Assembly: GCA_029287275.1 (NCBI GenBank)
Contig: JARFRL010000374.1
Coordinates: forward strand, 1 to 5,722
Length of the DNA stretch: 5,722 nucleotides
Direction of reading: 5' to 3'
Source: Pontiella desulfatans
Lineage (GTDB): Bacteria; Verrucomicrobiota; Kiritimatiellia; Kiritimatiellales; Pontiellaceae
How positions within the stretch are numbered: position 1 is the first letter of the stretch; every line of letters starts with the position of its first letter. Below are positions 1 to 5,722 of this stretch, piece after piece. The translations under genes were made by a program, and so were the position numbers. The notes beneath the pieces are model-generated. The model made no database searches. It had not been told where the DNA came from and saw nothing but the letters and a program-made list of their open reading frames with translations.

Positions 1-249
1 GTCGAAATGATTGGTCGCGTATTCAAAGTTCCGATGGCCCGCCAGGATACGCAGCACGATTCCGCGGTCGAGCGTCAGGCCGGTCGCCTCGGTTTGGCTG
101 ACGTGGCTCTGGAACTGATCGAGATCCTCGAGGCACGCGAAGGCGTAGAGCTTGTCTTCCGCGCCCGCTTCGAGCGTGGCGACTAATTTCGCGAGCAGCG
201 GGAAGAACGCGCGCAGCTCATCGGTCAGGGGGTAATATTCCGTAGTCAT
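1..249 (-). CDS. Hypothetical protein, 5' part only (runs off left edge)
   Basis: This is the start of a minus-strand gene: an ATG at 247-249 opens a frame that stays free of stops for 83 codons to the window edge. The visible N-terminus begins MTTEYYPLTDELRAFFPLL and reads as a soluble, mostly helical protein with many acidic and leucine residues. It has no signal peptide, no membrane segment and one cysteine in the visible part. The start is supported by a strong Shine-Dalgarno match (GAGGTGA) just upstream. Codon choice is GC-rich at third positions, like the TldE-like gene upstream of it, which suggests a real native gene. It is the third gene of a same-strand series, 119 bases after the TldE-like gene, so co-transcription is possible, although the spacer holds a large inverted repeat. 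I do not recognise the family and assign no function. Confidence applies to its being coding. Confidence 0.72.
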   Translation of the reverse strand, partial: MTTEYYPLTDELRAFFPLLAKLVATLEAGAEDKLYAFACLEDLDQFQSHVSQTEATGLTLDRGIVLRILAGHRNFEYATNHFD

Positions 250-253
250 ATTT

Positions 254-260
254 TCACCTC
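254..260 (-). promoter_or_regulatory. Ribosome binding site for the leftmost partial gene
   Basis: On the minus strand this reads GAGGTGA, followed by AAAT and then the ATG at 249. It is a near-perfect match to the anti-Shine-Dalgarno sequence at a workable distance, and it fixes the start of a gene that would otherwise be uncertain because only its 5' end is in the window. Confidence 0.7.
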
Positions 261-272
261 AAAATCATTTTC

Positions 273-343
273 CCTCGCGGAGACGCGGAGGGCGCGGAGT
301 TTTTATTTTGGTTTTCCTCGGCGAGCTCCGCGTCTCCGCGAGG
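273..343. repeat. Perfect 18-bp inverted repeat with GCGGAG units in the intergenic spacer
   Basis: The left arm at 273-290 (CCTCGCGGAGACGCGGAG) is the exact reverse complement of the right arm at 326-343, separated by a 35-base loop that is partly AT-rich. The left side also carries three direct copies of GCGGAG at 277-282, 285-290 and 294-299. The RNA would form a very stable hairpin on either strand. Neither side has the T-run expected right after the stem, so it is not a classical intrinsic terminator. It resembles the dispersed GC-rich intergenic palindromes, based on 'CGCGGAGACGCGGAG'-type words, seen in many bacterial genomes; membership of such a family is inference because only one copy is visible. 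It sits between the TldE-like stop codon (369) and the start of the next gene (249), where it could reduce read-through or stabilise the upstream mRNA 3' end. Confidence 0.8.
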
Positions 344-368
344 AATAAAGCGTATCGCTTCATGGGTT

Positions 369-1730
369 TTATTTTCCCGCGATGCTGACGCCGCGGGTGA
401 TGAGCATGGCGTCCGGGCCGCGGTAGCCCAGCGGCGGGGCGTAGCTGCTCTTCGGGACGTTGACGGTTCCAATGGTCGCGGAGAGCTGGCAGTCGGTGAA
501 GTTGTCTTTCAGGTTGCCGGAAACCACGCCGCCTTTGACGAGCGTCGCGGTTCCGTCGGCCGCGACGCGGCGGCCGAGTTTGATCTCGGAACTCCAGGTC
601 AGTTTGCGCGAATCGATCAACAACGAGGAGAATTTGATGACCTCCACGTACGCGCGGCCTTGAAGCGTTTCCTCGGTGAGCGAGCCGGGCGCGACGATGA
701 GGTTTCCGCTCAGGCCGTTGGGCTCGAGCCCGAGGTATTGCCCGAAGCGATTGCCGATGACGCGGTCGGTCACCGTGTTGTCCGCGATCAGCGTTCCGCC
801 TTTGGCGGGCAGGCCGTCGATCGCGTGCGCGGATGAAAGCACCATGCAGGGAATCGTCGGGTCGAGACGGAGCGTCAGCGCGTCGCCCGCGCCGCCGCCG
901 AACACGTCGCCCGTTTTCATGAAAGGCAGTTTGAGGTATTCGTTCAGGCAGTTGAGTTGCTCGAGCAACGCGGCGAGCATCTCCGACAGCGCGCCTTTGC
1001 GGATCAGGATGGTCGCGCCGTCGGCGGTTTCCGGTTCCTGGCTTTCGCCCAGCGTCGCGACCTGGAGCGCGCAGTCCTGAATGAACCGTTCCACGTTCAG
1101 GTCCGCGACCGTGACGGAGGTGGTGTGCTCGTGGACCTCCTTGTCGTTTTCGCCCTCGCCCTTTTCCATCGCGGCTTCGAGGTAGAGCTCGCTCAACTCG
1201 GTTTCATAGGAAAGCCCTTCGGAGTTGGTTTGGACGCTGAGAATGTAATTGACGAAAAGCTCGGCGGAGTCGAGGCGGCAACCTTCGGCCGCGGCGAAGG
1301 CGGCGGTGAACCGGGCTTCGATTTTCGCGGCGACGCCTTCGGGATCGTCGCGGACGTCGGGATCGCACGTTTCGACGGCGATCGGTTTTTCGGCGGAGGG
1401 CGCGGCGAGCTTCCAGGCTTTGTTCTGGCCGCAGGCCGCGAGGTCGATCGCGTTTTTCAGCTGGTCTTCGATCGGGAGGTAGGTGACCAGATCGATCATC
1501 GAGGTGCCGACCATGCCTTCGGTCGCGGAGGGAATGTAAACGGAGAGCTTGTGATCCTCGCCGTCGACGTGGCGGCTTTGGTGGCAGGAAAGCGCGGCGC
1601 CGTCGGGCGAGGCATAGAGCCGTTGCAGGCTGCGGGACGCGGTCGCGTTCAGGCTCCAGCCCGTAAGGGTTCCGGAAGCGACTCCGGTTCGCAGCGCGGC
1701 GGTAACTTCATCGATAAATTGCTGATTCAT
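369..1730 (-). CDS. TldD/PmbA family protein (TldE/PmbA-type subunit)
   Basis: This 453-residue cytoplasmic protein has the general layout of the TldD/PmbA family, members of which are about 450 residues long. The C-terminal third is the diagnostic part: a DNTVTDRVIGNRFG stretch (about 318-330), YLGLEPNGLSGN (332-343), an APGS turn (347-350), and a hydrophobic strand region followed by SEIKLGRR (381-388) and KGGVVSGNL (399-407), which corresponds to the family's 'G..i..GeI..pV...tiaGnl' ending. Known biology: E. coli TldD and TldE (PmbA) form a heterodimeric metalloprotease involved in microcin B17 maturation and CcdA turnover, with the zinc site HExxxH only in TldD. Here I find no HExxxH; the only HE pair (H200-E201) lacks the second histidine in register, so this is the TldE-like, non-zinc type. 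No TldD partner is visible in the window. The start at 1730 (MNQQFIDEV) was chosen over an ATG at 1817 because a GAGG lies just upstream and the extra 29 residues look non-coding. The function in this organism, including any substrate, is inferred from the family only. Confidence 0.8.
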   Translation of the reverse strand: MNQQFIDEVTAALRTGVASGTLTGWSLNATASRSLQRLYASPDGAALSCHQSRHVDGEDHKLSVYIPSATEGMVGTSMIDLVTYLPIEDQLKNAIDLAACGQNKAWKLAAPSAEKPIAVETCDPDVRDDPEGVAAKIEARFTAAFAAAEGCRLDSAELFVNYILSVQTNSEGLSYETELSELYLEAAMEKGEGENDKEVHEHTTSVTVADLNVERFIQDCALQVATLGESQEPETADGATILIRKGALSEMLAALLEQLNCLNEYLKLPFMKTGDVFGGGAGDALTLRLDPTIPCMVLSSAHAIDGLPAKGGTLIADNTVTDRVIGNRFGQYLGLEPNGLSGNLIVAPGSLTEETLQGRAYVEVIKFSSLLIDSRKLTWSSEIKLGRRVAADGTATLVKGGVVSGNLKDNFTDCQLSATIGTVNVPKSSYAPPLGYRGPDAMLITRGVSIAGK

Positions 1731-1734
1731 AAAA

Positions 1735-1738
1735 CCTC
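1735..1738 (-). promoter_or_regulatory. Ribosome binding site deciding the TldE-like start
   Basis: The minus strand reads ACGAGGTTTTATG: a GAGG core four bases before the ATG at 1728-1730. This supports the shorter start over the in-frame ATG at 1817, which would begin almost inside the 3' end of the upstream gene. The rest of the 97-base spacer shows a TTGACG (1776-1781) but no -10 box at a proper distance, so I call no promoter here. Confidence 0.6.
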
Positions 1739-1827
1739 GTGTTCTTTTGATGGAGCGGAGAATAATTGAATACCCCGTCAAGTCCGCGCTTAATCCGGAA
1801 TTTTTATTCATCGCCAAGGCGCGGGAT

Positions 1828-4800
1828 TCACGGAGTCGGAAGGATCTTGAGCTTGTAAAACAGGTTGGTGCTTTCGGGAGATATGGGTAGACGTAGGACG
1901 ACGTCGGAGACGACCCCGTCGGAGCTCGCGGACTCGAGGCTGAAAGGGGTGTTGGTGAAGGTTCCGCTCAGGTCTGGCGAAGTATGGACCTCATAGATCA
2001 CGTCCGTGATTCCGTCCAGCCATGGGAAGTGAAGATCGATGGTTCCGGCTCCCGACCGACTGAGGGAGAAGACTCCGTCGTTCGCGACCAATGGAGCGAG
2101 ACCATGCGCGTATTCCGCCAGATTTTTCAGGTGGTCGTCGTCCGGATCCGCGTCGAGCCCGGCGATGATGTTGTTCGTGAGGTCGGAGGGACTGAATTGA
2201 GCGCCTTGCCACTCGGAAAAATCGGTGTAGTTGGTGGTTCCGACGGTCAGCGTGACGGCGTTGCTGGTGTACGTCGGAATAAAGGTCATCCCGGGCGGAA
2301 GGTAGGCGTGGGAGACGTAATCGAACCGGCCCGTAACCACATTCGCGACGAGGATGGTGAACACCGCGCCCGGGGCGGGCACATAGTCATCCAATAGGAC
2401 GGGGACGATGCCGCCGGATAGCGACGCCACGGCATCTAGCGTCGCGTTCGTCACGACCAGTTGATCGGATTCCCCGAGGTTCGTCCCCGCGGTTTCCCAT
2501 TCGTAGATGGTGTTCCCGAAGGTTACATCGTCTTCAACCGTCAGCGTTCCCGGGGAGGAACCCGGTTTAAGGAAGCTGGGATCAATGCCGGTTGACCAGG
2601 TAATGGGCGCCCCCTTGATTCGTCCTTGCCCGATCAGCGCGCCCGCGACGTAGAGGGTGTCCGCCAGCGTCAACGTATTCGTTCCAATTAAACCTAAAGT
2701 TCCTGTTTTGGATACGGTTAAGGGTTCCGTGAGAACCTCGTTATTAAAGAATTGAAGTTTGCTGGGCTTTTCACCTTTCACGGATGACCCGATATTGGTG
2801 ATGGCCCCGATCGGCCCCGTCCATTCCGCGCCATCTCGCAGTGAAACCGGGTTGCCTTGAACAAAGTTAATGGAAGCACCCTCAACCATCGACCATCGCC
2901 CCCCGGACAGCTCCCCGTTTTCCTTTAAATTATGAACGTTATGAAGGTGCAACACCCCTTGAGGAACCCAAACTAAATCGTTGTTCAAGAAATCGACGTA
3001 GATCGAACTCGCGCCGGGGTGCTCATGGAAAAAACGACCTTCATTTAAGAAGCTCACCTCGGAAGGGGAAGGATTGGTTTGCATACGGCCTTGAATGTTG
3101 GCGATGGACCTAATACGCCAATGCGCCTGAGAACCGTTGATGATTTGGCCCGTCCCGTTCGTCGTGCCGCCATCCAGGAGGGTGATCGTGTTATATTGCT
3201 CAACATTGGCGCTATCGCCAATATTCCTCAGCTTCACGCCCAGTTGCTTCGTGCCGCCTTGCTCAATCACCAGCTTGGAGACGTTTTCGAACGCGCGGTT
3301 GGCGTTGGCGTTTTCGGTGGAATAGATCTTTCCCCCTTTCCAACTATATTTTCGCTCGTTCCGAATACGGGTGCCGCTTCGCATGATGATATTCGCGCTT
3401 TCCTGTCGGAAATCGCCCATCTTAGCGCGGAGGCTGTCTCCGCTATTGATGACCAAGGTCGAAAGCCATGGGACGGCGCCTACGATCGCCGTTCCATCAC
3501 CATCGAAAAGGATTTCTCCACCGCCCGTTTGGCTCAGGGGGGAATAGAGCTGATACTCTCCGTCGGCGTCCGCCGTGAAGCGGCCTCCCAGTCGAATGGA
3601 ATCCAGCCCTTGGAACCGCAACGTTCCGCTCACGACTTCGGTGAGCCCTTCGTCGAGCTGTTCAAACGGGGCCTCGATGGTGTAGGTCAACGCGCCGTTG
3701 TCTACGCGAATCGTGCCGCCGTCATCGTTGATCAAAGGGCCGGGGTTCGTTCCGGAGCGCCCGATTTTCAAATTGTTTCCCTTTAGATTGATCCGCCCCG
3801 TGTTGGCGATGATCTGGGTTCCGACCCGGAACGATCCAACATTCCACGTGCCCGCGTTCTCGATCATCACGTTCAGTGTCGGGTTGTTCGTGGCCAACAT
3901 GGTGCCCGTATTGTAAAGCAACCCCGCGCCGGACAGGTTGGCGCCACCGGGCAGCTCCAGTTGCTTGCTGTTGGTTAGAACCGCGCCGGCCGCGATATCC
4001 AAATCATCCGCGCTATAGCGGCCGGGGGAATCGACGGAAAGGGTCATGTTTTGTTTCACGGTGTAGGACGCGCGCTGGTTGATGTTTCCCGTCCCCGTAA
4101 TCGCGGGCATCCCGTTGAATTCGCGGCCGTTGACGACGCCCCCGCTATACGACAGCAACAATTCAGCGCCTGCTCCGACGGAAATTCCGCCGCCGGTATA
4201 GTGCTGGGTTCCTCCGACGATACTAGCCAGCGCGTCGGCGGGAACCGTGATGATACCGGATTCCTGAAACAGGCTTCCCATCATAAACGAAGTGCCGCCG
4301 TTCGCGGCTCCCATCGAGAAACTCCCGCGGTTGGTCACCGCGCTGCTCGAACCCACCGTCGCACCTTCCGTGATCGAAAACGCGTTGTTGTTCAAAAAAG
4401 CATTGAGGCGGACCGTGCCATAATCCAGCACGAAGCAGGGGCCGTTGTTGATGAGCCGCGCGGACGCCACGTCACCTTCCAGTAGCAAGGTGCCCCGGTT
4501 TTCAAACGTGCCGGTTCCCTCGAATCCGACCCGCCGCGCGTTGTTCACTCCCTTGAGCACCACGGAAGAGGACGATCGTATCGAACCTTCGCCGTCCGGC
4601 AGCAGCGCGTCCGTTAATTCCGATGGACCATTCAGAATGAGTTTGGTGTCCAGCTTGAAAGGAACGCGGCAATCAATCGAGCCGACTTCCGTGTGCTGGA
4701 GAACCAGATGCACGAAAGCCGTGTTGATCGGCGGCAGCAGGAGGGCTCGATCCCCTGTTCCGGGGAAAGTGTCGCCCGCCCAGTTGTCCTCGTTGTCCCA

Positions 4801-4917
4801 CCGAGGATCGGGAAGATTTTCGGGAGCGGTCATTCCCTCGCCATCCCACGGCACATCGCCAGCCGCCGCGCTGAAAACAATCGTGAGAAATAATAGGCCC
4901 GCGCGCAATAGTCTCAT
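1828..4917 (-). CDS. Secreted beta-helix (autotransporter/adhesin-like) surface protein
   Basis: This is a 1029-residue exported protein of unknown specific function, probably a surface or extracellular adhesin-like protein. It opens with a clear Sec signal peptide: two arginines in MRLLRAG, a hydrophobic core LLFLTIVFS and an AAA-G cleavage site near residue 19. A WDNEDNW motif (40-46) follows, typical of the N-terminus of such passenger proteins. Residues about 95-760 form an irregular ladder of beta-helix coils marked by N-x-G turns: ENRG 139-142, NNG 157-159, TNRG 195-198, YNTG 335-338, ENAG 353-356, ANTG 371-374, LNEG 624-627 and TNIG 707-710. A PGSSPGTLTV block (785-794) starts the beta-rich module found at the end of autotransporter-type passengers. 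After residue 900 (FSEW) comes an EF-hand-like acidic loop, DPDDDHLKNLAE (924-935), then a terminal module containing YEVHTSPDLSG (975-985) and ending LFYKLKILPTP. Only two cysteines (C83, C161) are present. There is no beta-barrel translocator, LPXTG or PEP-CTERM tail. The start at 4917 is chosen because it places the signal peptide at the extreme N-terminus; a TTG at 5025 and an ATG at 4950 in the same frame add residues unlike a signal peptide. Ligand and role are unknown. Confidence 0.82.
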   Translation of the reverse strand: MRLLRAGLLFLTIVFSAAAGDVPWDGEGMTAPENLPDPRWDNEDNWAGDTFPGTGDRALLLPPINTAFVHLVLQHTEVGSIDCRVPFKLDTKLILNGPSELTDALLPDGEGSIRSSSSVVLKGVNNARRVGFEGTGTFENRGTLLLEGDVASARLINNGPCFVLDYGTVRLNAFLNNNAFSITEGATVGSSSAVTNRGSFSMGAANGGTSFMMGSLFQESGIITVPADALASIVGGTQHYTGGGISVGAGAELLLSYSGGVVNGREFNGMPAITGTGNINQRASYTVKQNMTLSVDSPGRYSADDLDIAAGAVLTNSKQLELPGGANLSGAGLLYNTGTMLATNNPTLNVMIENAGTWNVGSFRVGTQIIANTGRINLKGNNLKIGRSGTNPGPLINDDGGTIRVDNGALTYTIEAPFEQLDEGLTEVVSGTLRFQGLDSIRLGGRFTADADGEYQLYSPLSQTGGGEILFDGDGTAIVGAVPWLSTLVINSGDSLRAKMGDFRQESANIIMRSGTRIRNERKYSWKGGKIYSTENANANRAFENVSKLVIEQGGTKQLGVKLRNIGDSANVEQYNTITLLDGGTTNGTGQIINGSQAHWRIRSIANIQGRMQTNPSPSEVSFLNEGRFFHEHPGASSIYVDFLNNDLVWVPQGVLHLHNVHNLKENGELSGGRWSMVEGASINFVQGNPVSLRDGAEWTGPIGAITNIGSSVKGEKPSKLQFFNNEVLTEPLTVSKTGTLGLIGTNTLTLADTLYVAGALIGQGRIKGAPITWSTGIDPSFLKPGSSPGTLTVEDDVTFGNTIYEWETAGTNLGESDQLVVTNATLDAVASLSGGIVPVLLDDYVPAPGAVFTILVANVVTGRFDYVSHAYLPPGMTFIPTYTSNAVTLTVGTTNYTDFSEWQGAQFSPSDLTNNIIAGLDADPDDDHLKNLAEYAHGLAPLVANDGVFSLSRSGAGTIDLHFPWLDGITDVIYEVHTSPDLSGTFTNTPFSLESASSDGVVSDVVLRLPISPESTNLFYKLKILPTP

Positions 4918-4923
4918 AATGTG

Positions 4924-4929
4924 ATTATA
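4924..4929 (-). promoter_or_regulatory. Consensus -10 box (TATAAT) of the surface-protein gene, possible leaderless start
   Basis: The minus strand carries a perfect TATAAT followed by six bases and then the ATG at 4917. Normal sigma-70 geometry puts the transcription start about seven bases after the box, which is the A of the ATG itself. No Shine-Dalgarno sequence precedes that ATG, in keeping with a leaderless mRNA. A clear -35 box is missing: TTGTCA at 4950-4955 is 20 bases away, longer than the usual 16-18. The box lies in the palindrome ATTATAAT (4924-4931), so TATAAT also reads on the plus strand, but with no -35 there. Confidence 0.5.
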
Positions 4930-4968
4930 ATGATCATGTATCGAGGGCATGACAAGTTTTATCTGGAA

Positions 4969-4998
4969 GCCGCGGACCTCGGTGGTCCCCGCCGCGGC
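4969..4998. repeat. GC-rich dyad in the divergent promoter region
   Basis: GCCGCGG (4969-4975) is the reverse complement of CCGCGGC (4992-4998), and inside it GGACC (4974-4978) mirrors GGTCC (4984-4988) around the pentamer TCGGT. The element lies between the -10 box of the leftward surface-protein gene and the -35 box of the rightward flavoprotein gene, a place where an operator or a hairpin could act. In a GC-rich region such a dyad can also arise by chance, so any regulatory role is a guess. Confidence 0.35.
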
Positions 4999-5018
4999 CA
5001 GTAAGTAAAGGCGCTCGG

Positions 5019-5046
5019 TTGACAAACGGTTGCGTGGCTTTAATCT
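5019..5046 (+). promoter_or_regulatory. Probable sigma-70 promoter of the flavoprotein gene
   Basis: A perfect TTGACA (-35) at 5019-5024 is followed after 16 bases by TAATCT at 5041-5046, a weak -10 that keeps the first TA and the last T of the consensus. Transcription would begin near 5053, giving a short leader of about 23 bases before the ATG at 5076. The -35 is convincing and the -10 is not. Confidence 0.45.
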
Positions 5047-5063
5047 TTCGTCTTTAAACCAAC

Positions 5064-5073
5064 GGAGATGGAG
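5064..5073 (+). promoter_or_regulatory. Ribosome binding site of the flavoprotein gene (two GGAG copies)
   Basis: The leader reads GGAGATGGAG, so two GGAG cores (5064-5067 and 5070-5073) precede the ATG at 5076. The first is eight bases from the start codon, the optimal distance; the second is only two bases away and probably too close. This supports the chosen start. Confidence 0.65.
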
Positions 5074-5075
5074 TC

Positions 5076-5722
5076 ATGAAAGTCGTCGCGATTAATGGAA
5101 GCCCCCGAAAAGGCGGGAACACGGAGCTATTGCTGAGTCGGGTGTGTGGGCGATTGGAAGCGCATGGCATTGAAACCGAGATCGTTAAAATTGGTGGCAA
5201 GCCGGTCCGCGGCTGCACGGCCTGCGGAATGTGTTTCAAGAACCAGGACCAGAAGTGCGTCATTCATACCGATGATCTGAACGACGTCATCGCCAAGATG
5301 ATCGCGGCCGACGGGATTCTGCTGGGATCGCCGACGTATTTCTCGGACGTCACCGCCGAGATGAAAGCGCTGATCGACCGCGCCGGATACGTCACGCTGG
5401 CCAACGGAAGCAATCTGGCCGGCAAGGTGGGCGCCGCGGTCGCGGCGGTGCGCCGCGGCGGATCGCAGCACGCCATCAACACCATGCATCATTTCTTTTC
5501 CATTTCGCAGATGCCGATCGCCACCTCGACCTATTGGAACATGGTCTACGGCGCCGCGAAGGGCGAAACCGAGCATGACGTCGAGGGCATGCAGACCATG
5601 GACAACCTCGGCGAGAACATGGCGTGGCTGATGAAGTCCATCGAGGCCGGGCGCGGAACCGTTCCCCCGCCGAACATCGACCGCTCCAAAGAGATGAACT
5701 TCATTCGCCTCGAAGCCGAGTC
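5076..5722 (+). CDS. Iron-sulfur flavoprotein / NADPH-dependent FMN reductase family (3' end cut by window)
   Basis: The visible 215 residues cover nearly a full flavodoxin-fold protein of the Isf/FMN-reductase family (commonly around 190-220 residues), so only a short C-terminal piece is probably missing. MKVVAINGSPRKGGNT (1-16) is the first strand and FMN-phosphate loop (GSPRKGGNT, 8-16). GSPTYFSDVTAEMKALIDR (84-102) is the second conserved flavin-binding region of this family. Four cysteines, C47, C50, C53 and C61 (C-x2-C-x2-C-x7-C), match the compact cysteine motif that binds a 4Fe-4S cluster in archaeal and bacterial iron-sulfur flavoproteins. Known members are cytoplasmic, usually dimeric, and pass electrons from ferredoxin-type donors or NAD(P)H to FMN and then to acceptors; the acceptor here cannot be told. 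The gene diverges from the surface-protein gene and has its own TTGACA box and a good ribosome binding site. No neighbour points to a specific redox pathway. Confidence 0.88.
   Translation, partial: MKVVAINGSPRKGGNTELLLSRVCGRLEAHGIETEIVKIGGKPVRGCTACGMCFKNQDQKCVIHTDDLNDVIAKMIAADGILLGSPTYFSDVTAEMKALIDRAGYVTLANGSNLAGKVGAAVAAVRRGGSQHAINTMHHFFSISQMPIATSTYWNMVYGAAKGETEHDVEGMQTMDNLGENMAWLMKSIEAGRGTVPPPNIDRSKEMNFIRLEAE

Noticed and set aside
254..472. A 72-codon minus-strand frame across the inverted repeat and the end of the TldE-like gene
   Set aside because: It is made of low-complexity residues from the repeat and overlaps the end of a real gene in another frame; it is best read as a repeat artefact.
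957..1769. A 270-codon plus-strand open frame lying antisense to the TldE-like gene
   Set aside because: Its translation is glycine- and arginine-rich without domain features, and it lies opposite a gene with clear family motifs; long antisense frames are common in DNA this rich in GC.
1759..1781. A possible promoter for the TldE-like gene: TTGACG (1776-1781) with TATTCT (1759-1764) on the minus strand
   Set aside because: The two boxes are only 11 bases apart, too close for a sigma-70 promoter.
1812..1821. CGCCAAGGCG just after the surface-protein stop codon as a terminator or repeat fragment
   Set aside because: The arms are four bases with a two-base loop, too small for a stable hairpin, and the nearby T-run on the plus strand is on the wrong strand for the leftward gene.
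3079..3786. A 235-codon plus-strand open frame antisense to the surface-protein gene
   Set aside because: There is no good ribosome binding site and no recognisable motif, and the opposite strand has a continuous beta-helix reading frame.
4950..5025. Longer N-termini of the surface protein from ATG 4950 or TTG 5025
   Set aside because: They put 11 or 36 atypical residues ahead of a complete signal peptide, and neither has a convincing ribosome binding site.
5127..5576. A 149-codon minus-strand frame inside the flavoprotein gene
   Set aside because: The plus strand carries the conserved FMN loop and the four-cysteine motif; the antisense frame has no family features.

Overview
The window looks like ordinary chromosomal DNA from a GC-rich bacterium. 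It holds three genes on the minus strand and one divergent gene on the plus strand. I suspect a member of the PVC group (Verrucomicrobiota or Kiritimatiellota). The main reason is the large surface-type protein: a ladder of beta-helix 'NxG' turns, a PGSSPG block, an acidic DxDxD..N..EY segment and a short C-terminal 'Y-x-V-x-x-S-x-D-L' module, an architecture I associate with that group. This is inference from one protein, not a phylogenetic result.

Layout from left to right. Positions 1-249 (minus) carry the first 83 codons of a gene that runs off the left edge; I do not recognise it. Positions 250-368 are a 119-base spacer with a perfect 18-bp inverted repeat built from GCGGAG units. Positions 369-1730 (minus) encode a 453-residue TldD/PmbA-family protein of the TldE (PmbA) type, without the HExxxH zinc motif. 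After a 97-base spacer, positions 1828-4917 (minus) encode a 1029-residue secreted beta-helix protein with a clear signal peptide. Positions 4918-5075 are a divergent promoter region. Positions 5076-5722 (plus) encode most of an iron-sulfur flavoprotein (NADPH-dependent FMN reductase-like), cut by the right edge.

The three minus-strand genes could be co-transcribed, but spacers of 97 and 119 bases and unrelated predicted roles give no strong reason to call them one pathway. The flavoprotein is transcribed away from them. The most noteworthy details are regulatory or structural: a TATAAT box placed exactly where it would give a leaderless mRNA for the secreted protein, the GC-rich inverted repeat, the absence of a visible export or anchor domain on the secreted protein, and a local base-composition dip inside its gene. 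I see no CRISPR array, tRNA, rRNA, transposase, prophage gene or recognisable defence system, and no convincing sign of a new multi-gene system.
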